Positions 1 to 6,244 of a DNA stretch of 43,652 nucleotides are shown here, in pieces (position 1 is the first letter of the stretch; each line of letters begins with the position of its first letter). The translations under genes and the position numbers were made by a program. This DNA comes from Ruminococcus sp. (lineage in GTDB: Bacteria; Bacillota; Clostridia; Oscillospirales; Ruminococcaceae). The notes under the pieces are model-generated. The model made no database searches and was not told where the DNA came from. It saw only the letters and a program-made list of their open reading frames with translations. The stretch spans positions 1 to 43,652 of the forward strand of contig JAGCWY010000121.1 of NCBI GenBank assembly GCA_017961625.1. The letters run 5' to 3'.

Positions 1-87
1 AAAATATTTTGATAGTACGTAAAATTAGTACGTTTTCTCAAAAATCTCAGACGACGTACCTGCGTGATAAACGCCGATTATTCGAAG

Positions 88-120
88 AAACGGAGCCTTT
101 GAGGGGCTCCGTTTCTATTT
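88..120 (+). terminator. Intrinsic terminator of an upstream gene
   Basis: A perfect 10-bp stem (AAACGGAGCC at 88-97 with GGCTCCGTTT at 105-114) is followed by a T-rich run. It lies ahead of the first gene here, so it probably ends a transcript that began left of the window. No convincing gene is visible in bases 1-87. Confidence 0.75.
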
Positions 121-170
121 TACAAGTGGCAAACTCGGGTTATATCATTCAGAAAAGAAATAATCAAGGC

Positions 171-199
171 TTGACAATGAACGGCGAAGGTAATATAAT
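171..199 (+). promoter_or_regulatory. Consensus sigma-A promoter for the HAD gene
   Basis: A perfect -35 box TTGACA (171-176) and a perfect -10 box TATAAT (194-199) are separated by 17 bases. Transcription would start near 206 and give a short leader before the start codon at 233. Confidence 0.85.
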
Positions 200-232
200 T
201 ATTCATGTATGAAAAAAAACAGGAGTGTTTAA

Positions 233-1021
233 ATGAGATCAATTATATTTTTTGATATCGATGGTACTATTGTTACCGAAGACGAAAGAGCGATAATACC
301 TCAGAGCACTATGGAGGCAATTGCTTTGACTCGTGAAAAAGGCAATCTGACGTTTATAAACTCCGGAAGGACAGCCTTTAATATAAGTCCTAAGGTGAAG
401 AAATTGGGGTTTGACGGATATATATGCGGCTGCGGTACCTACATTGAATACGGCGGAAAGGTGTTGCTTTCCCAGACAGTAGAAAAAGACAAATGTAAAA
501 GGATAGCCGAACTCATGCGCAAATGCTGGGTAACTCCTGTATACGAGCACAGAGACGGTTACTTCTTTGATGATAAAACCCCTGTGACTGAAGGATTAAA
601 GTACTTTATGGAAGTATTTGTTGATTCAGGCATAGATGTCAGCGGAAGAGTTGAGGACAATAATTTCGGCTTTGACAAGTTTGTTATATGGACTAATCCT
701 GACAGCGATATGGAGCTTTTCAGACAGGAGATTAGCAAGGATTTCTCTATTATCGATCGTGGCGGCGGATTCTACGAGAATGTTCCATTAGGCTTTTCTA
801 AAGCGACTGGTATTGCTGCGATACTCGACAAGCTAGGAATATCAATAGAAAATGCTTACGCAATAGGTGACAGTACAAATGATCTGCCCATGTTACAGGC
901 AGTACCGAACAGTATCGCTATGGGCGGAGCGGAGCATATATACCCTTATGTGTCGTATGTCACTAATCCCATTGAAGAAAACGGTATATATAATGCATTG
1001 AAGCATTTTGAGCTTATATAA
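233..1021 (+). CDS. Cof-type HAD hydrolase (sugar-phosphate/FMN phosphatase-like)
   Basis: This is a cytosolic phosphatase of the haloacid dehalogenase superfamily, Cof/type IIB cap group, 262 residues, the usual length. Motif I FFDIDGT carries the nucleophile D8 and the acid/base D10. Motif II Ser is in FINSGR (S44), the motif III Lys is near 190, and motif IV is GDSTND (212-217). The cap lies between motifs II and III. Relatives dephosphorylate sugar phosphates, FMN or similar metabolites; the substrate cannot be read from sequence. The start is fixed by AGGAG at 221-225. The gene stands alone behind a near-perfect promoter. After the stop, an 8-bp inverted repeat (1022-1029 with 1045-1052) may be a weak terminator. 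Confidence 0.9.
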   Translation: MRSIIFFDIDGTIVTEDERAIIPQSTMEAIALTREKGNLTFINSGRTAFNISPKVKKLGFDGYICGCGTYIEYGGKVLLSQTVEKDKCKRIAELMRKCWVTPVYEHRDGYFFDDKTPVTEGLKYFMEVFVDSGIDVSGRVEDNNFGFDKFVIWTNPDSDMELFRQEISKDFSIIDRGGGFYENVPLGFSKATGIAAILDKLGISIENAYAIGDSTNDLPMLQAVPNSIAMGGAEHIYPYVSYVTNPIEENGIYNALKHFELI

Positions 1022-1120
1022 TGAAATAAATATTACTCGTACTGTTATTTCACTGGGCGTATATTGCTCTTTTGCTCAAATATTGCGATTTTTATTGGCG
1101 CATTTTGTCATTTCTAATTA

Positions 1121-1150
1121 TTGATTTGGATGTTCTCACTGTGCTATAAT
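1121..1150 (+). promoter_or_regulatory. Promoter of the PPi-phosphofructokinase gene
   Basis: TTGATT (1121-1126) and TATAAT (1145-1150) are 18 bases apart. A TG one base before the -10 box makes it an extended -10 element. The expected leader is about 67 nt and contains the hairpin annotated at 1187-1214. Confidence 0.8.
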
Positions 1151-1178
1151 AGTATTACAGTTGAAAAGCTGATTATTT

Positions 1179-1223
1179 GGGAGGAGTGGCTGAGTTCGGG
1201 ATATTACTCAGTCAAATAAAATA
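1179..1223 (+). promoter_or_regulatory. SD site bridged to the start codon by a hairpin
   Basis: The only strong Shine-Dalgarno sequence, GGGAGGAG (1179-1186), lies 37 bases before the ATG at 1224, too far for normal initiation. The bases between form a 9-bp stem, TGGCTGAGT (1187-1195) with ACTCAGTCA (1206-1214), with one G-U pair and a 10-nt loop. Folding removes 28 bases and leaves an effective spacing of 9. An in-frame TGA at 1191 excludes a start further upstream, apart from an unlikely ATT. Confidence 0.65.
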
Positions 1224-2441
1224 ATGAATATTGCTGTTGCACAGTCAGGTGGTCCAACCTGCGCTATAAACGCTTCTTTGGCAGGGGTATACAGCGCAGC
1301 TCAAAGAGTCAAGGAAATTGACAGGGTATATGGCGTACTTAATGGTATCGAGGGAATTCTAAACGATGAAATGGTGGATCTTTCAGATAAGATCACTAGC
1401 GATGTAAGTTATCAGCTGCTTTTGCGTACTCCGTCAGCCGTACTTGGTTCATGCCGGAGAAAGCTTCCTAATCACCAAGAAAGTACAGATATTTACGAAA
1501 AAATAACGGAAATACTCCGAAAACGAGATATCCGAATGTTTTTTTATATCGGCGGCAATGATTCAATGGATACAGTTGCAAAGTATTCAGCATATCTTAA
1601 TGATAATCATATAAACGATATTATAATGATAGGAATCCCCAAGACTATTGACAATGATCTTTGCGAGACTGATCATTCTCCGGGTTACGGATCAGCAGCA
1701 AAATATGTTGCGGCGACTGTTCAGGAAATAACCCGTGACAGCAATGTTTACAGTATACCTTCTGTAACCATAATCGAAACCATGGGACGACATGCCGGCT
1801 GGCTTGCAGCGGCTTCATGCTGTATTCGAGCTAACGGTGAAAGTGCTCCGCATCTGATATATCTTCCGGAGACCATCTTCAGCATAGGAGGCTTTCTTTC
1901 TGACGTAAGAAACGAGATGAAGAAGCACAGAGCTGTTATTGTTGTTGTTTCGGAAGGTGTAAAGACAGAAGAAGGGAAGTTCGCGGCAGAAGAATATCAA
2001 TCAGGTCAGAAAGATGTTTTCGGTCACTGTTATCTCTCGGGGATAGGAAAGCTTCTTGAGAAGCTGGTTGCTGAGAAGATTGGCTGCAAGGTGCGTTCGA
2101 TTGAGCTAAATGTAATGCAGAGATGCAGCTCTCATATTGCCTCGCTTGAAGATATTCAGTCATCAGAGGCTATCGGAATGGCTGCGCTCAAAGCTGGATT
2201 AAGTGGCAGGTCAGGCTGTATGATGACATTTGTCCGGGAATCTGATATGCCATACAGCTACAGAATAGATACTGTTGACGCAGCCAAGGCAGCTAACTCA
2301 GAAAAATTTTTTCCGAGAGAATGGATAAACGAAGCCGGTAACAATGTTCTTGCACCCGCTTATGACTATATCATGCCTCTTATACAAGGGGAACTTCATG
2401 CAATAATGAAAAATGGTATGCCTTTAAACTTTGTTATATAA
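1224..2441 (+). CDS. pfp: PPi-type 6-phosphofructokinase
   Basis: This 405-residue enzyme phosphorylates fructose 6-phosphate to fructose 1,6-bisphosphate, very probably with pyrophosphate rather than ATP, in glycolysis. The phosphoryl-donor loop reads GGNDS (110-114), with Asp where ATP enzymes have Gly104. The catalytic segment is PKTIDND (139-145), with Lys where ATP enzymes have Gly. These two changes are the accepted marks of PPi dependence. MGRHAGW (187-193) is the usual fructose 6-phosphate region. The Asn at 112 replaces the Asp seen in many relatives. The N-terminus MNIAVAQSGGPT matches family starts. The gene is monocistronic, with its own promoter and a bidirectional terminator shared with the convergent GH9 gene. 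Confidence 0.92.
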   Translation: MNIAVAQSGGPTCAINASLAGVYSAAQRVKEIDRVYGVLNGIEGILNDEMVDLSDKITSDVSYQLLLRTPSAVLGSCRRKLPNHQESTDIYEKITEILRKRDIRMFFYIGGNDSMDTVAKYSAYLNDNHINDIIMIGIPKTIDNDLCETDHSPGYGSAAKYVAATVQEITRDSNVYSIPSVTIIETMGRHAGWLAAASCCIRANGESAPHLIYLPETIFSIGGFLSDVRNEMKKHRAVIVVVSEGVKTEEGKFAAEEYQSGQKDVFGHCYLSGIGKLLEKLVAEKIGCKVRSIELNVMQRCSSHIASLEDIQSSEAIGMAALKAGLSGRSGCMMTFVRESDMPYSYRIDTVDAAKAANSEKFFPREWINEAGNNVLAPAYDYIMPLIQGELHAIMKNGMPLNFVI

Positions 2442-2475
2442 AAAATAAACGTCCTCGAAAGGACGTTTATTTTTT
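2441..2475. terminator. Bidirectional terminator between pfp and the GH9 gene
   Basis: AAAAATAAACGTCC (2441-2454) and GGACGTTTATTTTT (2461-2474) pair perfectly around a 6-base loop, with a T run on both strands. It sits between two convergent stop codons. Confidence 0.9.
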
Positions 2476-2479
2476 TATA

Positions 2480-5431
2480 TTATGCCTTAGCTGGCAATTC
2501 GCCTTTTTTCAGCAAGAAGAGCTGGATAGCGAGTGCGTCGTTTGTTGTAACGCCCTCTACTGAATCACAGTCTGCATTGTCAAGACCTTCTGATGTGATG
2601 TGGTTCTTGCCAGTACCGTTTAGTCCATACTTGTCAGGGTTAGCAAGTGACTGCATGATAAGTACAGCGTCAGCCATATCTATAGAACCGTCACAGTTAG
2701 CATCGCCATAAACAACATTGGTTTTATCGGAGGATCCTGCACCGCTGTCGTTTATATCGAATGTAGTAGTTGTTGTACTTGTAGGCTTTGTAGTAGTTGT
2801 TGTGGTTCCCGAAGGCTTTGTTGTTGTCGTTGTAGCACCTTCTTCATTATCCTGCTTTACATATTCACTGCCTGTACCTGCTGTAGTTCCGTCAGGCTCA
2901 GTACCCCATATAATCTTATCGCCTGCATAAAGTGTAACCTTATCAGTGATAGCAGCAGCTGAGTTATCATCCTCGAAGCTTACGAGATCAGCATAGCTGT
3001 AGTCGTTTGAAGAATCCCACTCAGGATACTCATTTGTCTCAGGATCCATCTTTGTTGTCAGCGCGAACTGGTATACACGGCTTCCGTAGAACTTGCAATC
3101 CTTCCAAGTTACTTCAACGTAATATGTTCCGTTGTCGTCATACTTTACGGGATCGGAAAGCTCAGCGTGTGACTTGTTGTTTGTGTATCCTGCTTCCTGA
3201 TCGTAGTCAATACGGGGAACAAGATAATCAACGTCATAGCCATTATCAAGAAGCTCCTTGATGTTGAAGAAGTATCTTGCCTTTACATCACATTCGAATC
3301 TCGGAGGATTGATAGTTCTGTTGTGGAGAACCAGCTTGAGCTGGATACCATCTGCTTTTTCCTGTGCCTTACCGCCTGATACGAAGTATCCAACAGGGAG
3401 GGCATCACCGTTTTCGTCTACCTGATCGTAGCCAATAGCATTTGAAGACATATCGAAGTCTTCGATGATGTAGTTTTTATCTTCATACTCCTTGCCCTTT
3501 GCACCATAGTAGTGGTAAAGTCCTGCAAGGTCACCGCAGAAGCCTGCGTTATAGTCGTCGGTAACTTCATTGTAGATGTAGTCTTTTGTTTCGTCAACGT
3601 GCTCGTCCTTAAGACCAGGACCTCCAACGAGAGCACCCCAGAGAGTATGTACCTGGATTATCGGATCGTCCATGCTCTGTGTAGCTGAGCAGTGTGATGA
3701 ACGATGATGAGGATGTGAAGCAAAGTTATATTCATAACCTACCTCGTAAGCATAACCCATAGGGTTCTTACCAAGGATGTATTCCATCTGCGCCTTTGCC
3801 CATGGGAGGAATGTTTCATCACCTGTTGTCTTGGCGTAAACACAAGCACAGAGTCCAGCTGCAGTATTGTAACGTGCGGAACCGTAACCCGAAACTACAG
3901 CCCAACCATAAGGTGACTTAGCAATGAAGTCGCCACTTGTCTCACTGTCAGGGAGATCAGCAATCTGATCGCAAGTCATCGGCATATTCCAGAGATAATC
4001 GTCTCTGCCGAAATACTTATGACCATGAACAGGCTCATAGCCCCATTCAGAGCAATCAGTTGTCTTAGAACAGCCTGACCAGAATTCAAGGTTGTAACGG
4101 AAGATATACCAATCACGTGCAGTATTTGTAATAGGAGCAAGCTTTGCGAAAACTCCGCCCCAAACAGTATCCCAGCAGTGAACCCAGATATTCTGCCAGC
4201 AGTTACCTGTATCAGTAATGATACGTTTCATATAGCCTGTATAAGCATAAGAAGGCTGCTGACCAGTTTGTGCCTGTTCATCATATGAACCACTGTCAGA
4301 AATTGGATTAGTAGTATCAACTGCGATAATATCGTCTATATAATCATAGTTTTCGGTACAGTAGTAGAGCCATACAGCAGCCCATGAAAGTTCATCATAG
4401 TCATAGCTAGATGTATAGAAACCACCATCGTAACCAAGGCTTGAGTTGCTTGGTACCATACCTGGTTTCCATTCCTCAACGTGTGTCTTTACAGCAAAGT
4501 CATAAAGAGCCTTTGCGTATTTGAGATTCTTTTCAGCATATTCAGGATCTGTATCCTTGAAATTGAGATAGTTGATAGCAAGTGATGCGGCAGCACCGGC
4601 ACACTGGTCAGATGCAGGCATTTCTGTTGTAGCGAAGTAAGCGGGACGCTTAACTGCGCATGAAGAGGAAGCTACCATTGTGTTGTCCTGCTGGAGCTCA
4701 GGAGGGCACCAGTAGTTATGGTCATTGTTACCTTCACCTACCTGATAGCAGTATGCGATAACATTATCATCATCATCCATGAAGGTAGCCTTCATGAAGT
4801 AGTCGTTTATCCAGCGAAGTTCATCTTCAACATGCTTTTGTAGACCGAGTTCCTCATAAGAATCACGGAATTCGTAGTATCCCCAGCCTACTGTAGAAGC
4901 GGAATAGCTTCCGGGGAGACCGAACTTAACGTGGTCACCGGCGTCGTGCCAGCCGCCTGTGAGATCGAGAGTGCCGTTTCCGTCGGGATCAAGGTATTTT
5001 TTGTTCTTTTCAATAAATGAATTGCTCATATTGACGCCGACATAGAGATCCGGATCATCGTCACCGAGGTTCGGGTTTGCTTTACCGCTGTCACCCTGTC
5101 CAAGTCCTTGATCTTCCTTGAGCTGATCATCGGTCTTGCCTTTGCCGACTGAAGGCATGGGGCTCATAGGCTGGAGCGGGATTTCACCGTCGATTACGTG
5201 ACAGTTTGAACGCCATGAATAATAGCCGTCGTCTGCCACCTGGTCACCACACTTGTTTGCATCGTAGAAGCACAGTGCAAGCTGTAAAGCCTCTGCGAAA
5301 TTGTCGTAGTTGTTTTCCTTGCCTTCGGTGATAACCGCAGCATTTGCGCCTGTCATGATACTGCATGACATAAGTGTTGCAGCAGCAGATAAGCAGGCTA
5401 ATGATTTTTTGAATATCTTCGCCTTGTCCAT
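2480..5431 (-). CDS. Cellulosomal GH9 endoglucanase with CBM3c-like module and dockerin
   Basis: Secreted cellulase of 983 residues. Residues 1-32 are a signal peptide (KIFKK, hydrophobic core, cut near ANA). The GH9 (alpha/alpha)6 domain runs from about 40 to 645: the catalytic Asp pair is in GGWHDAGDHVKF (D163, D166), a substrate His/Arg site is HPHHRSS (573-579), and the proton donor is E622 in NEVTDDYNAGF. Roughly 65 extra residues (about 80-145) separate the first GH9 strand from the Asp motif. A family-3c-like CBM follows (about 660-830), typical of processive endoglucanases. After a Thr-rich linker (865-892) comes a dockerin: a good first Ca loop (GDANCDGSIDMADA, 909-922) and a degenerate second (about 951-973). 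The dockerin should dock the enzyme to a scaffoldin. The SD is GAAAGGAAG just before the ATG. No clear promoter lies in the 68-nt gap to the upstream regulator. Confidence 0.95.
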   Translation of the reverse strand: MDKAKIFKKSLACLSAAATLMSCSIMTGANAAVITEGKENNYDNFAEALQLALCFYDANKCGDQVADDGYYSWRSNCHVIDGEIPLQPMSPMPSVGKGKTDDQLKEDQGLGQGDSGKANPNLGDDDPDLYVGVNMSNSFIEKNKKYLDPDGNGTLDLTGGWHDAGDHVKFGLPGSYSASTVGWGYYEFRDSYEELGLQKHVEDELRWINDYFMKATFMDDDDNVIAYCYQVGEGNNDHNYWCPPELQQDNTMVASSSCAVKRPAYFATTEMPASDQCAGAAASLAINYLNFKDTDPEYAEKNLKYAKALYDFAVKTHVEEWKPGMVPSNSSLGYDGGFYTSSYDYDELSWAAVWLYYCTENYDYIDDIIAVDTTNPISDSGSYDEQAQTGQQPSYAYTGYMKRIITDTGNCWQNIWVHCWDTVWGGVFAKLAPITNTARDWYIFRYNLEFWSGCSKTTDCSEWGYEPVHGHKYFGRDDYLWNMPMTCDQIADLPDSETSGDFIAKSPYGWAVVSGYGSARYNTAAGLCACVYAKTTGDETFLPWAKAQMEYILGKNPMGYAYEVGYEYNFASHPHHRSSHCSATQSMDDPIIQVHTLWGALVGGPGLKDEHVDETKDYIYNEVTDDYNAGFCGDLAGLYHYYGAKGKEYEDKNYIIEDFDMSSNAIGYDQVDENGDALPVGYFVSGGKAQEKADGIQLKLVLHNRTINPPRFECDVKARYFFNIKELLDNGYDVDYLVPRIDYDQEAGYTNNKSHAELSDPVKYDDNGTYYVEVTWKDCKFYGSRVYQFALTTKMDPETNEYPEWDSSNDYSYADLVSFEDDNSAAAITDKVTLYAGDKIIWGTEPDGTTAGTGSEYVKQDNEEGATTTTTKPSGTTTTTTKPTSTTTTTFDINDSGAGSSDKTNVVYGDANCDGSIDMADAVLIMQSLANPDKYGLNGTGKNHITSEGLDNADCDSVEGVTTNDALAIQLFLLKKGELPAKA

Positions 5432-5460
5432 TTAAATCTTCCTTTCAAGAGTAGTTTTGA

Positions 5461-5483
5461 ACGCTTCTCTGCCTTGAGAGCGT
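5461..5483 (-). other. Hairpin in the yerC-GH9 spacer
   Basis: ACGCT(T)CTC and GAG-AGCGT pair with one bulged base in the 68-nt gap between the regulator stop and the GH9 start. On the minus strand it is not followed by a T run, so it is more likely an mRNA leader or processing hairpin than a terminator. On the plus strand a T run follows, but no plus-strand gene needs it. Confidence 0.4.
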
Positions 5484-5499
5484 CCTTTTTTCACGTTTT

Positions 5500-5802
5500 T
5501 TATTTGAGCAGATTCTTCCCCTTGAGTCTGTCAAAAACTATATTATATCCGTCGTTTCCGTCCTTAAGGGAACGGTTGACTCTGCTTATTGTAGCTGTGC
5601 TCGCACCTGTTTCTGTGACGATGCTGTTATATACGCGGTGTTCGTCGAGAAGTCTTGCAACGTGAAGGCGCTGAGCAAATGATTTCAGCTCGATGCTTGT
5701 GCAGAGATCGTCAAAGAACTTGTAGCAGTCATCAACGGATTCAAGTGTAAGAATAGCTTCAAAAAGCAGATCCATGCTTTCAGATTTTATCTTGTCTATC
5801 AT
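5500..5802 (-). CDS. YerC/TrpR-like helix-turn-helix protein
   Basis: A 100-residue protein of the YerC (TrpR repressor superfamily) group common in Firmicutes. The family core is easy to see: FFDDLCT, then AQRLHVARLLDEH, then the helix-turn-helix TETGASTATISRVNRSL near the C-terminus. It is probably a small DNA-binding regulator; its ligand and targets are not known. I chose the ATG at 5802 because GGAG lies 7 bases upstream and the protein then begins MIDKIKSES like its relatives. An in-frame ATG at 5823 has no SD. It is transcribed toward the GH9 gene, 68 bases away, so co-transcription is possible. A sigma-A promoter lies at 5954-5982. Confidence 0.85.
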   Translation of the reverse strand: MIDKIKSESMDLLFEAILTLESVDDCYKFFDDLCTSIELKSFAQRLHVARLLDEHRVYNSIVTETGASTATISRVNRSLKDGNDGYNIVFDRLKGKNLLK

Positions 5803-5953
5803 ATTGATTCTCCAATCTGCCATAAAGGCGCAACTTAACAATTTCTTACTTTACATTTTAACACATTATTCCGTAAAAGTAAAGACCTTTTTTGTGCAAA
5901 AGGGAATTGTCGCCTTATAATATAATAAGAAATGAAATTACACCTTTGTGTAT

Positions 5954-5982
5954 ATCATACCACATTCTTAACAAAAAGTAAA
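5954..5982 (-). promoter_or_regulatory. Promoter of the yerC-like gene
   Basis: On the minus strand, TTTACT (5977-5982) and TATGAT (5954-5959) are 17 bases apart, giving a leader of about 145 nt before the start at 5802. It lies in a 442-bp divergent intergenic region with no gene (5803-6244). Confidence 0.65.
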
Positions 5983-6006
5983 GAAAAATTTCGTGATTTC
6001 GCAAAT

Positions 6007-6025
6007 TTTGGTGTAACATACCAAA
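6007..6025. promoter_or_regulatory. Operator-like inverted repeat in the lon/yerC intergenic region
   Basis: TTTGGT (6007-6012) and ACCAAA (6020-6025) form a 6-bp inverted repeat with a 7-base spacer, upstream of the minus-strand promoter. A regulator-binding role is inferred from shape only. Confidence 0.3.
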
Positions 6026-6121
6026 TATTCGCAAGTTTTCGTGCAAATCCACAAATATTAACCTTTGTTAACTGGTGATAATGCTGTTTTGTATCAGCAT
6101 TTAATAATTCCTAGACACTGA

Positions 6122-6139
6122 AGATAAATCATTTTATCT
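6122..6139. promoter_or_regulatory. Palindrome upstream of the lon promoter
   Basis: AGATAAA (6122-6128) and TTTATCT (6133-6139) form a perfect inverted repeat with a 4-base centre, ending 19 bases before the lon -35 box. The position suits an operator or activator site. It matches neither the CIRCE nor the CtsR consensus that I know. Confidence 0.35.
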
Positions 6140-6158
6140 GATGAATCTTTCGAAGGGG

Positions 6159-6187
6159 TTGAATTTTTCAAAGCTTTATAGTATAAT
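6159..6187 (+). promoter_or_regulatory. Promoter of the lon-engB-lysA operon
   Basis: TTGAAT (6159-6164) and TATAAT (6182-6187) are 17 bases apart. The transcript would begin near 6194, within a 7-bp hairpin sequence (TATGAAC 6191-6197, GTTCATA 6205-6211). Confidence 0.8.
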
Positions 6188-6244
6188 ATTTATGAACGTC
6201 TTTTGTTCATAAGGATATGATACCATGAGAAATGCGGTGATTTT

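Noticed and set aside
9..212. Open frame of 67 codons at the left edge
   Set aside because: It runs through the terminator hairpin at 88-114 and the promoter at 171-199, has no SD and no family resemblance.
5363..5431. Lipoprotein signal (LMSC) in the GH9 leader
   Set aside because: Met at -2 is unusual and a good signal peptidase I site (ANA) follows, as expected for a dockerin enzyme.
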